From the NCBI GenBank assembly GCA_023402175.1, contig JAEXCN010000143.1, positions 52,209-116,208 of the forward strand: a stretch of 64,000 nucleotides of DNA, given 5' to 3'. The translations under genes were made by a program, and so were the position numbers. This document shows positions 42,035-50,662 of this stretch, piece after piece; the stretch's first letter is position 1; each line of letters opens with the position of its first letter. Under the pieces are notes generated by a model. The model was given only the letters and a program-made list of their open reading frames with translations, searched no databases and was not told the DNA's origin. The stretch comes from Pseudomonadota bacterium (lineage in GTDB: Bacteria; Myxococcota_A; Polyangia; Polyangiales; Polyangiaceae).

Positions 42035-43852
42035 CTATTTGACGAGCGGCGGCAGCGCCTCGTTGATCGGTCGGCTTCCCATGCCGCCGGCGTAGCCGTA
42101 GCTCGCGTCCTTTGCCCAACCCCAGACGGTGATCGAAAACGGGCCGTCGCTCGTCGCCTCGTGACGTCCGTACCCGCAGCTCCCAGCCGCGAGTGCCTGC
42201 GGGGCGAAGCCCGATACGAGCCGGACCCAGGCGTATTCGTATTCGCCGCTGGTACCTAGCGGTGCGAAGCCAGAGATCTCGCCGCCGCACTCGAGCTCGA
42301 CCGGCATGAACCCGCGCGCGGTCTTTCGACGAACGATCGTCAGTGACGTCTCCGGATATGTGAAGTCGGTAAAGAAGATGTAGCGATCGAGGAACTGATC
42401 GGACGGCACGACGTTGACGAAGTCGGGATCGCCGAGCGTTACGCTCCTCCCTCCGGGAATGCCCCCGCTGGCCATCGAGCCGGTCATGTGGACCGCCACG
42501 TGGAACGGATGTCGACTGTCCTGACTCTTCACCGTGACGAGCGCGTTGGTCATGAAGCCCGCGACCTGCCCAGCAGCGAGCGTCTCCGGCGCCCCCGGCG
42601 GCTTGGTGGGATCATAGACGAGCTCGGTACCGTCCACGGCGCCGACGAAGCTCCACGCCACGTTCTCGAGCGTCGTGCCTTCGACTGCGATGACGCGCGA
42701 TAGGTACGGGACGAGTGCATACTCCGTTCCCCACTGCGCAAACGGAGCGATCTGTTGCTGCGTGAGGTCGCAGAACGTCGTGTCCGACGGAATGTACGCG
42801 CATGGCGATCCCCCAAACAACCCGACGGGCTTGTCCGCAAAGAACGGACTGCCCGAAGCCGACCGTTCCTGCGTGATCTGGAGCACCTGACCGCGGGAGA
42901 GTGTCCACTCGGCGATCTCGTCGGCGGCGGCTGGCGCGACGTCTTCGCCCTGCGCGATGTCCGCTGTCGGCCGCATCGACACCTTCGTGTCGTCCTCGTT
43001 TGCGACGATCTGGAGCGTCCGTCGGTCGAACGTCGGACTCGAGGCGACGCCGAACTTCGCGGGTGAGACCGCCACATAGCTCTTGTCCCAAGACGAGACC
43101 GGCAGCAGAAGCGTGGCCGAAGGCACATAGCTCTGTGCACCGCCGTACGGGAAGATCGAATACGCAGCGACGGGAGCGTTCGTCTTCAAGTGAAACGCAC
43201 GTGTCTTGACGGTACCGTGCCGGATCGGATCGAGATTCAGAGCCGCTGTCACCCCTGGCGGACACGGGACTGGATATGCCCCGCCACGTGCCGACGCGTC
43301 CGAGAGAAAGACGATCGCGACCTCGCCGGGCAACAGAGGCCCGTCCCGACGGGTGTGAACTGGTTCAGCGGTACCATCGCGGCTCGCTGAGTAGATCGAG
43401 CTCGAGATATCGAGCGGCTCATCGCCGTAGTCTGCCGTGATGTTCACGGGCACGTCCCACGTATTGGCGATCATCGCCGCGAAGCACCCAGCAGCGTACG
43501 TGTAGTCGTCCGGGGGAAGCGTCCAGAACGAGCAGCCGGTCGATCCCTTGGAGAGCGCAGCGCTCTCGCAGGCATTCACGCAGCTGTCGATCCCGCAGCC
43601 CTGTCCTGTCGGGCACTCCGCGACGATTCGGTCCTCTTCATCGCCACAGCCTTGGAGCACCTTCTTCAGATCTCGCGAGCATCGAAAGCCGCACGCCGAG
43701 GAGGCGTCCTCGGCGCCGCCGTCCGTGGTCACGAGCGGTGGCGCCCCGGGGTCGAACGAGCTTCGATCAGAGCCGCATGCACCGAGCACGAGCGCGGCAA
43801 GTCCACCCGAGGCGGGAATCGAAGCGAAAATCGAAACGACCCGACGACGCAT
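42035..43852 (-). CDS. IgGFc-binding-like lipoprotein, left cluster
   Basis: A 605-residue lipoprotein (lipobox VLGAC). After an Asp/Gly-rich leader comes a Cys-rich segment (CGFRCSRDLKKVLQGC, then CPTGQGC) and a long domain resembling the IgGFc-binding N-terminal domain of FCGBP (FAAMIANTWDVPVNITADYG near the start; QIVANEDDTKVSMRP; VTVKSQDSRHPFHVAVHMTGS; GDPDFVNVVPSDQFLDRY). It is the paralogue of the protein encoded at 58119. It would be exposed on the outer membrane; ligand binding is inferred. It is last in its cluster; the start at 43852 is 13 bases after the RCC1 stop and an ATG at 43876 would overlap. Confidence 0.82.
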   Translation of the reverse strand: MRRRVVSIFASIPASGGLAALVLGACGSDRSSFDPGAPPLVTTDGGAEDASSACGFRCSRDLKKVLQGCGDEEDRIVAECPTGQGCGIDSCVNACESAALSKGSTGCSFWTLPPDDYTYAAGCFAAMIANTWDVPVNITADYGDEPLDISSSIYSASRDGTAEPVHTRRDGPLLPGEVAIVFLSDASARGGAYPVPCPPGVTAALNLDPIRHGTVKTRAFHLKTNAPVAAYSIFPYGGAQSYVPSATLLLPVSSWDKSYVAVSPAKFGVASSPTFDRRTLQIVANEDDTKVSMRPTADIAQGEDVAPAAADEIAEWTLSRGQVLQITQERSASGSPFFADKPVGLFGGSPCAYIPSDTTFCDLTQQQIAPFAQWGTEYALVPYLSRVIAVEGTTLENVAWSFVGAVDGTELVYDPTKPPGAPETLAAGQVAGFMTNALVTVKSQDSRHPFHVAVHMTGSMASGGIPGGRSVTLGDPDFVNVVPSDQFLDRYIFFTDFTYPETSLTIVRRKTARGFMPVELECGGEISGFAPLGTSGEYEYAWVRLVSGFAPQALAAGSCGYGRHEATSDGPFSITVWGWAKDASYGYAGGMGSRPINEALPPLVK

Positions 43853-43865
43853 GAGCGACACCTCT

Positions 43866-45338
43866 CTAGAAAACAATCTTCGAAGGCGTTGGATGCGCTT
43901 GGGTGTCGGGCGTCATCCCGAGCTCGCCGTTCTCGTTGCTGCCCCAGCACTCGACAGTCCCGTCTTTGACGAGCACGCAAACGGAGTGGTCGCTCGTCGC
44001 CACCTGAACCGCACGGCGGGTGAAGGCGCTTGCCTTCGTGAGGACCGAGGAGACCGTGCCGACGGTTCCGGTCCCGAGTCGTCCGCGGGTGTCGCTACCG
44101 CAGCAATACACGCTGCCGTCGGTCATGCGCGCGCAGGTGATCTCGTCGGCGACCGCGAGCTGCTGCGGCCACGTCTTCGCCGAAAACGGCGCCTTGCGCG
44201 GGACGGTCTCCGGGTCGGGCAGTCCCGTGCAGAGTGCACCTGCCGCGCTCCTGCCCCAGCAAAACACCTCGCCGTCTGCGATGGCGCACGCATGCGCATT
44301 CGGCGGAGCCAAAGGAGTGTCTTCGCCAGGTCCGGCCGTAAGATCTGGGTAGATCGATACGCTCGCCGCAAAGCTCGTCACCTTCGTGAGCGTGTCGACG
44401 CGCTTCGGGCTCGGATCCGGGCTGAGCGTCGCCACGCGGCCGGCGAGTACCCCTTCACTTCCGGCGACCCCACCCCACGTCCAGATCTCGCCGGCGCTGT
44501 TCAGCCCGATGATCGTGGTGCTGCCCGGGGCGGTCCGTGTCGTCACCAACGGATCGATCGCGAGACGCCCTGGACCACGAACCGGGTTCCTGCGGCCCTC
44601 GGGGGCATCGCTCAGCGCGAGCTGCGCGTTGTCGTCCTTGCCCCAGCACACGAGCTCCGTCGACGAGAGCACTGCGCAGACCGTTCCGTGGCCAACGTCC
44701 ACGCGCGTCGCGGCTTGGTCGAGCGCGACGGGAGCCGGCGTGGGATGCCAGTCATCGTCGGCCACCGCAGGGTCTACCTCGAGCCCTAGCTGGCCGGATC
44801 GGTTGTCGCCCCAACACTGGACCCCGCCGTCCGAGAGCCGCGCGCACGTCGTCGAGCCCGCCGCGCTGATCTGCGTCACGGAGCCGAGGCCGACGACCGT
44901 TCCGACCTTGATCGCTCCGCCGTCGATCGCACTCGCGCTACCCGCTGCGCCGCCCAGCGCACCCAAGAAATCGGCTCCCCAGCAGCGAACCGTGCCGTCG
45001 CTCATCCGAGCGCAGAAGTGCTTCTCCCCTGCGACGAGCTCGGTTGCGCACGGAGAGCCGGTACACGTGACGGGCTCGTTCGCAGGATCGAATGATCCCT
45101 TTGGGTCCACCGCGCCGGCATCGTCCGGAGTGGGGACGAACGCGTCCACGTCTGCGCCGGTGTCTTTGCCTGTGTCTGGGGAGACATCGAGCCCGGCATC
45201 GACCCCGACGTCTTCGAAGATGCCCTGGTTGGCGGAATCGTCGACGCACGCGATCGCGCCGATGCCGAGCGCGCTCAGCACGGCCGCACCCTGCCCCAAG
45301 CGCACCCGTAGCGACGACGTTCTTCCTCTTCGGCTCAT
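43866..45338 (-). CDS. RCC1-repeat beta-propeller lipoprotein, left cluster
   Basis: A 490-residue lipoprotein (lipobox IGAIAC). After an Asp/Val-rich leader (about 32-90) it carries about seven RCC1-like repeats with the pattern CA.(L/M)SDGTVxCWGxxxxGQLG (for example STTCARLSDGGVQCWGDN, SVCVLVKDGTVECWGSNENG), each with paired cysteines. RCC1 repeats make a seven-bladed propeller for protein binding. In the right-hand cluster a different propeller (encoded at 56884) stands in the same place. Its ATG overlaps the stop of the preceding gene (ATGA). Confidence 0.85.
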   Translation of the reverse strand: MSRRGRTSSLRVRLGQGAAVLSALGIGAIACVDDSANQGIFEDVGVDAGLDVSPDTGKDTGADVDAFVPTPDDAGAVDPKGSFDPANEPVTCTGSPCATELVAGEKHFCARMSDGTVRCWGADFLGALGGAAGSASAIDGGAIKVGTVVGLGSVTQISAAGSTTCARLSDGGVQCWGDNRSGQLGLEVDPAVADDDWHPTPAPVALDQAATRVDVGHGTVCAVLSSTELVCWGKDDNAQLALSDAPEGRRNPVRGPGRLAIDPLVTTRTAPGSTTIIGLNSAGEIWTWGGVAGSEGVLAGRVATLSPDPSPKRVDTLTKVTSFAASVSIYPDLTAGPGEDTPLAPPNAHACAIADGEVFCWGRSAAGALCTGLPDPETVPRKAPFSAKTWPQQLAVADEITCARMTDGSVYCCGSDTRGRLGTGTVGTVSSVLTKASAFTRRAVQVATSDHSVCVLVKDGTVECWGSNENGELGMTPDTQAHPTPSKIVF

Positions 45339-46504
45339 TTCGTATCTCCCGTGTAATGAAGCGCGACGCTATCGCCGACGATCCAGACGTCGTTCGGTCC
45401 GCTTCCCCAGATGCCGTACAAATCCGGTCGCTTCTTGTCGGCAGCGAATGCCGCCACGGACGGCTTCCACGTCGCGCCATCCCAGTGAAGGATCGTCCCC
45501 GGGTCGCCGACCGCCCAGACATCGTTCGGTCCGGAGCCCCACACCGCGTGGAGCGCTTCGACGGTGGGCGAAGGCACGATCTCCCAGCGCGTTCCCGCAC
45601 CGTCGACGTGCCGGATGGTCCCAGCTCCTCCGACGGCCCAGACGTCGTCCGCCGAGTTGCCCCAAACACTCTCGAGGATCGCCACGGACTGACTCTCGAT
45701 CTCCGACCAGACGAGATCACCGTCCCGTGTGCGCGTGCCGTGCGCGGTAAAGCCTGCCTGGTGCGATGTCCCCGGGCCGCTGTTGTCTCCGACGATCCAA
45801 ACGTCGTCGGCCGAGCTGCCCCAGATCCCGTGCACCGTCGCGGTGCCCAGCTCCCCGGTCCACTCGACGCCACCGTCGCTCGCTCTTTTCGCGATTGCCT
45901 GATTCGCGCGCGAATCGTCCGGGAGATCGTAGGCGCTCGTGCCGAATCGAACCTCGCCCGAACCGGCACCCCAGCCCGCGAAGATCGGCGCCTTGGTTCT
46001 CCCACTCGGGACGCTCGGCGCGGGCGTCCACTTCGTGCCGTCGAAATGGAAGAGGACCTCCGTCGAGCTGGCGGCCCAGACGTCCGTCGCGCCATTGCCC
46101 CAGATCACGTTGAACGTGTTCTTCACGCCCGTCGTCGTCGGCGCCCACGCGACGCCATCCCAGTGAATGAGGGTGCCGCCTGATCCGCCGACCCAAACAT
46201 CGTCTTTGCCCGCTCCCCACACCGAGACGAGCGCGTATACCGCGCTGACCCCGGTAGGCACGGGGCACCAGTCGACCCCTTCACAGGTGAACGCCAAACA
46301 TCTCGGGTCGGAGGCATCGCATCCACCGTCGACCAGCGCGTCGGCTCCGGCGTCGCTGTCCGGAAGCGTCGACGCCGGCGACGGCGGCGGGTCGGTTGCG
46401 GGCTCGATGGTCGCGCAGCTGGCGACGGCGAAGGCCGCGCTTCCGAAGGCGCCGAGCGCCGCCGCGCTGACGAGGCGCGTGGGGAGCGAGATCGAGCGCT
46501 TCAT
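45335..46504 (-). CDS. VWG..DVW-type beta-propeller lipoprotein, left cluster
   Basis: A 389-residue lipoprotein (Ala-rich signal, lipobox VASC). The mature part has a short Cys segment (CEGVDWCPV, as in its paralogue at 55643) and about six propeller blades with the pattern VWGxGxxDVWAVGxxGTIxHWDGxxW, typical of myxobacterial surface proteins. The last blade reads GIWGSGPNDVWIVGDSVALHYTG. It overlaps the Cys-rich gene upstream and the RCC1 gene downstream by four bases each. It probably forms a protein-interaction surface. Confidence 0.85.
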   Translation of the reverse strand: MKRSISLPTRLVSAAALGAFGSAAFAVASCATIEPATDPPPSPASTLPDSDAGADALVDGGCDASDPRCLAFTCEGVDWCPVPTGVSAVYALVSVWGAGKDDVWVGGSGGTLIHWDGVAWAPTTTGVKNTFNVIWGNGATDVWAASSTEVLFHFDGTKWTPAPSVPSGRTKAPIFAGWGAGSGEVRFGTSAYDLPDDSRANQAIAKRASDGGVEWTGELGTATVHGIWGSSADDVWIVGDNSGPGTSHQAGFTAHGTRTRDGDLVWSEIESQSVAILESVWGNSADDVWAVGGAGTIRHVDGAGTRWEIVPSPTVEALHAVWGSGPNDVWAVGDPGTILHWDGATWKPSVAAFAADKKRPDLYGIWGSGPNDVWIVGDSVALHYTGDTK

Positions 46505-47742
46505 TTCGTCGTCACGCCTCCGTCGCATTCCGTCATCAGGCACTTGCCCTCGATGCATGGCTGTCCCGCGCCGATATCGCAGGCATTGCCGCACGCACCG
46601 CAATTGCCCGAGTGGATCCGGAGGTTCGTCTCGCAACCGTCCGTAGGATCTCCGTTGCAGTCTGCAAATCCGGTGATGCACTCGTAGGCGCACACGCCCT
46701 TGCGGCAGAGGCTCTTTTGGTTGGGCCCCGGCGCCTTGCAGCGACCTTCGCAGCTCCCGCAGTATTCGGGGTCGTTGAGGAGATCGGCGCACCGCACCCC
46801 GCAGAGGACTTTCCCGGTCCTCACGCACGGGATCGCGCACTCGAACCCATTACCTTCGTTGACGCATTGCTCACCAGGACTGCACTTGATTCCGCAGGCG
46901 CCGCAGTTCTCCGTCGTAGCGAGGCTCCCGACCTCGCAGCCGTCCCCCGCGCACTGCGTGGCGTCGAGATTGCCATTGCAGTCAGCCGCCGTACCGACAC
47001 ACTTGAGCCGGCCGCACATGCCTCCGCGACAGCCGAAATATGCGTTCGGCGGGGTCGGCGAGCACGCATCCGGTGTGTCGTCGCACTTGACGCCGCATGC
47101 GCCGCAGTTGGAATCGCTGCTCCTCGTGTCGACGCAGTTGCCGTTGCACGCCGTGAGTCCGGCGGGGCATCCGCATTTGCCCTCGATGCACGGGGTGCCG
47201 CTAGCGCAGACGTTCCCGCAGGCGCCGCAGTTCGTCGGGTCCGAACGTACGTCGGCCTCGCAACCATCCTCGAGGGCGCCGTTGCAATTGCGCCACTCGG
47301 AACGGCTCGATGCCGGGTTCAGGCACTCGAGGGCACACGCGCCATCGGCACAGCGCGACGTGATGTGGAGTGCCGTGTCGACGGGGCACTTGTTCCCGCA
47401 CGTGCCGCAGTTGTCGGAATCCCGCGAGAGATCGGTTCCGCACTTGTACGCCGGCCCGCTCGCGGAATTGCACGTCTCCCACGGCGCAGGACACTCCGTA
47501 CCCATGCACGCGAGAGACTCCCTCTCTGCGTCGGTGAGCGCCGCATCACTAGCGGCCGGATTGGTGAAGGACGGCGGACTGGAAGCGTCTTCGTCGATGG
47601 TGCCGATGCCGACATTCAAGACGCCATCAGACGCGCATGCGAACACGGTAGCCAACGCTGCGCTCGCGGCGATGACGGCCGCGCTGCGCAGCATCCGCGA
47701 AGTGCGCGAGCGTTCGGGTCGGAATTCCGATGAAATCTGCAC
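46501..47742 (-). CDS. Cys-rich NCGACG-repeat lipoprotein, left cluster
   Basis: A 413-residue lipoprotein with about seven repeats of some 45 residues: xDNCGACGxxC....C..G.C.......DCNG...DGCE. Each has 6-8 cysteines. Similar myxobacterial proteins are often mislabelled in databases. The C-terminus GQPCIEGKCLMTECDGGV is shared almost exactly with its paralogue at 54435. I chose the GTG at 47742 because AAGGA lies six bases upstream; an ATG at 47694 would shorten the signal peptide. It ends overlapping the next gene by four bases (ATGA). Repeats of this kind are inferred to bind metal or surface ligands. Confidence 0.83.
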   Translation of the reverse strand: MQISSEFRPERSRTSRMLRSAAVIAASAALATVFACASDGVLNVGIGTIDEDASSPPSFTNPAASDAALTDAERESLACMGTECPAPWETCNSASGPAYKCGTDLSRDSDNCGTCGNKCPVDTALHITSRCADGACALECLNPASSRSEWRNCNGALEDGCEADVRSDPTNCGACGNVCASGTPCIEGKCGCPAGLTACNGNCVDTRSSDSNCGACGVKCDDTPDACSPTPPNAYFGCRGGMCGRLKCVGTAADCNGNLDATQCAGDGCEVGSLATTENCGACGIKCSPGEQCVNEGNGFECAIPCVRTGKVLCGVRCADLLNDPEYCGSCEGRCKAPGPNQKSLCRKGVCAYECITGFADCNGDPTDGCETNLRIHSGNCGACGNACDIGAGQPCIEGKCLMTECDGGVTTK

Positions 47743-47881
47743 GACAAATCCTTCTCGATCACGGCCACCACGACGCCAGCCCCCAGCGCTTGCGGGGATG
47801 GGCTCTGACTCGACGCATTCGCGCCGTCGGGGCACTGGTCAGCCCACTGCGCTCATGCGAAGAGCGATGAAGCGTGACCGT

Positions 47882-48646
47882 TCATTCGGTCGTTCGGACG
47901 ACGGAACGAACGCGCTGCAGGTACGGCGAATCCGGATAGGCTGCAGCGAATCGTTCCGCCTTCGAAAGGGCCGCTGCACGATCACCGAGGGCGGCGAGCG
48001 CCGCTACTTCGAGCGCGTCGACTTCGTCCGCGAATCGAGGGGCACCAAACCGGGCTCGGTACTGCGCTACGCGCGCCAGCGTTTCCCTCGCATCGCTTCG
48101 TGCCAGCGCAATGCGTGCAGCGTCCACCACGGCGAGCTCGTCTTCGAACGTGGAGGGATTGCGTCGCGTCTTGGGACCAGCGCCATCGCGCTTGGTATCC
48201 GGTGGAGCGGCGGGAAGATCGTCCACCGAAAGGCTCGGTGTCGAAGCGGGCTCGAGCGGTGACGTCTCCGCTCTGGGAGCCGGGGACGACGGAGGGCCGT
48301 CCGCCGGCACGGCGGTCGACGCAATCCCCGAACTTCGTGAAGCCTCGGCTGGCGTTGCTTCGGCGCCCCTCTCGGTCGCCGTCGACTGGCTCCCCCAACG
48401 GCTCACGAGACTGCTCGTGGCGATGACCAGGACGCTCGCAAGCCCGATCGTCCTCGCGTACCGGAGCCACGGCGCACCCGGCGCTCGGCTCGGGCGATCG
48501 AACGAGACCGTCGCCGCCGCTGCGGCGATGATTCGGGCATGCTTCTCGTCCCGGGCGGGCACGACATCGAGCTTGGCGGACCGAAGGATGCTCGCGATCT
48601 CGGGCGCAATCGGCTCGTCGACGAGGCGCTTCATATCGTTTCTCAT
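47882..48646 (-). CDS. Single-pass anti-sigma-like protein, left cluster
   Basis: A 254-residue protein. The N-terminal 60 residues (cytosolic, no zinc finger) would hold the sigma factor; one membrane helix spans about 66-84 (IGLASVLVIATSSLV); a Ser/Pro/Ala-rich linker (about 90-160) reaches the periplasm; and residues about 165-254 are a helical TPR-like domain (LAVVDAARIALARSD; ALGDRAAALSKAERF). The same layout is seen at 53551. Its ATG overlaps the sigma stop (ATGA). I infer that periplasmic contact controls the sigma factor. Confidence 0.72.
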   Translation of the reverse strand: MRNDMKRLVDEPIAPEIASILRSAKLDVVPARDEKHARIIAAAAATVSFDRPSRAPGAPWLRYARTIGLASVLVIATSSLVSRWGSQSTATERGAEATPAEASRSSGIASTAVPADGPPSSPAPRAETSPLEPASTPSLSVDDLPAAPPDTKRDGAGPKTRRNPSTFEDELAVVDAARIALARSDARETLARVAQYRARFGAPRFADEVDALEVAALAALGDRAAALSKAERFAAAYPDSPYLQRVRSVVRTTE

Positions 48647-49206
48647 CGTGAGGCTCCGTTGCGCACGACACGCGCCGCGATGATCATGAACTCCTCCCGC
48701 GCACGGCGCAGTCGGGACGCCGCGGTGCCGGGTGGCAGGTTGAGTGCCTGGGCAACTTCTGGCTTGGTGAAGTTCTCGAGCTCGAAGAGCACGAAGACCT
48801 CGCGCAACTCGGTCGGCAACGCGTCGAGCATTCTCTGGAGCTGCTCGCGCTGTTGGTTGGTCTCGACGGTCTCTTCGGGATTCGCCGCGCCGTCGATCTC
48901 CGCGCCGACGAGCTCGTCGTCAACGACTTCCCGACGGCGCTGAACGCTCCGTCGTGCGTGCGCGGCAGCGAAAGCACACGTGCGAAAGAGAAAGCCTCGC
49001 TCGTGGGTGATGGCGTCCAGATTGCGCGCCGCCTTCAGAAAGACCTCCTGGACGACATCGTCGAGATCAACGGTGCGGACCCCGAGGCGTCGAGCGCACC
49101 TCCAGACGAAGTCATGGTGCTCGTGGACGAGCCGCTCGAACCGAGTCTTACGGCTCTCGGCGGCATCGACCGGAGCAGCCGTGGCCTCGGGGATTCGCCT
49201 CGTCAT
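48643..49206 (-). CDS. ECF sigma factor, left cluster
   Basis: A 187-residue ECF sigma factor. Region 2 has FERLVHEHHDFVWRCARRLG and DLDDVVQEVFLKAARNL; region 4 has LQRMLDALPTELREVFVLFE, then FTKPEVAQALNLPPGTAASRLRRA with the helix-turn-helix. No region 3 is present. A start at 49251 is also possible (both ATGs are preceded by AGGGG). It directs RNA polymerase to unknown promoters, very likely including its own cluster. It is coupled to the anti-sigma-like gene and follows the barrel gene by 85-130 bases. Confidence 0.85.
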   Translation of the reverse strand: MTRRIPEATAAPVDAAESRKTRFERLVHEHHDFVWRCARRLGVRTVDLDDVVQEVFLKAARNLDAITHERGFLFRTCAFAAAHARRSVQRRREVVDDELVGAEIDGAANPEETVETNQQREQLQRMLDALPTELREVFVLFELENFTKPEVAQALNLPPGTAASRLRRAREEFMIIAARVVRNGASR

Positions 49207-49335
49207 TGGAGGCCCCTGAAGAGCGCTCACCGGGAGCTCTCCGAGCGACATGACACCCCTACAATCCCGGCACCGGCGTCGTGGATCACGAAATCGTCAC
49301 TCGCTTCCGCCCGAGCCGGCGGCCACTCCGCTGAA

Positions 49336-50475
49336 TCAGGGGAAGTGGGCCTGGACGCCGAGGCCGACGCTACCCGAGAAGAGAACGGAAGGCGCGCGAT
49401 AGGCGACGCGGGGCGGTTGAGAGAGGGCGTACAAGCTCCGCTCGAACGGGACGAGCGCACCCGCTTCGAGCTCGAGCGCGAGCCATGGGAGCAGAAGCCA
49501 CGCCGCGCGCGTGAACGCATGAGCTGCGGCCCATCGCCCTTCGACGTGCGTTCCACGGGGAAGATCACGCGCCGTCGACGCGAGCGTCCCCACATCAGCG
49601 CCCGCGCACGGCGTCAGCACCAACGGCATGGGCGCGAAGTCGGCCACCATGCAAGCAGCGACCTGCGCCGTTTGGAGGCGAAATGCGACGCGTCCCGCGC
49701 GCTCCGGAAGCGTCGTAAAATCAGCGAAACCCCACGATGCGCGCAGGGCAGGCGAAAGACGCCCCGCCGTGACGCTCCGGGCGAGCTGTGCGCTGACGCG
49801 CGCGCCCGACGCCGCCTCCGGCACCCGGAGGTACGTGAGCGAGACGGCAGAGCTCCACGTCCAGCGCGAGGACTTCCCCGGCGCGGTGGTTCGGCGAGCA
49901 CCCGACGGGCGATTCGAGTGCAGAGAAGGAGGCCGCGGCGCGACGGCCACCTTCTCTGGCGATGGTCCGGGCGCGGAGGAAATCGGCTCATCGTCCGAGG
50001 AAGCGGGTGGCGGCGACCGATGGCGATCCTCCGCGTCATCGGCGGTCACGGGGTCGAGTGCAATGGCGACGAACACGGCAAGCGCGGCCGTGACTTCCCC
50101 GCACGTGCTGCCGCTGATTTTGCGGGTGTGGACTCGGCCGGAGTGCTCGACGTCGAGCCTTCCCCTGTACGTGGCGGAGTCCTCGCGAACGATGACCGCC
50201 ACGAAGCGTCGGGTGTCGGTCCTCGTGAGCCATCCGGGCTCGATGCGCCGCGCAATGGCGTGGGTGACCTCGGCGCGCGACGCACACTCAGGAGGAGCGG
50301 AATACGTCAGCTCGATGCGTGTGAGCAGAGGCTCGACCGCGTCCCCGTGCTGACCGTCCGCCCACGCGGTCCCCCTGGCCGTGCACATCCATGTTGCGAC
50401 CGCGGCGATCTCGAAGGCGAACAACGCTCGCGTTGCGCGCCTGCTTCGCCGCAGACTTCGCCTCATCGCGCGCAA
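49336..50475 (-). CDS. Outer-membrane beta-barrel-like protein, left cluster
   Basis: A 379-residue protein with an Arg-rich n-region and signal peptide (about 20-38). Residues about 45-135 form a small domain (SAPPECASRAEV, YRGRLDVE, STCGEVTAALAVFVAIALDP) shared with the protein at 51908. A Pro/Ser linker (about 140-190) precedes an amphipathic C-terminal half with alternating residues and final aromatic/hydrophobic strand (SGSVGLGVQAHFP), suggesting an outer membrane barrel. It is the innermost gene of the left cluster. The role is unknown. Confidence 0.65.
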   Translation of the reverse strand: MRAMRRSLRRSRRATRALFAFEIAAVATWMCTARGTAWADGQHGDAVEPLLTRIELTYSAPPECASRAEVTHAIARRIEPGWLTRTDTRRFVAVIVREDSATYRGRLDVEHSGRVHTRKISGSTCGEVTAALAVFVAIALDPVTADDAEDRHRSPPPASSDDEPISSAPGPSPEKVAVAPRPPSLHSNRPSGARRTTAPGKSSRWTWSSAVSLTYLRVPEAASGARVSAQLARSVTAGRLSPALRASWGFADFTTLPERAGRVAFRLQTAQVAACMVADFAPMPLVLTPCAGADVGTLASTARDLPRGTHVEGRWAAAHAFTRAAWLLLPWLALELEAGALVPFERSLYALSQPPRVAYRAPSVLFSGSVGLGVQAHFP

Positions 50476-50662
50476 GACTAGACCATAGCCGCCAACGGGC
50501 GCGTACGGGAATCAAGCACGGCGTTGGCCCACGCGTGATGGCGGCAGCAGCGCAGGCTGCGGCCTTGCCGCCGCCTGCCGATCGACGGCGGTGATCAGTC
50601 GAGCTTGATCGCATGGACGATGCTCGCCTTCGGCGCTCACCGGACGAGTTACAATCAACCTC

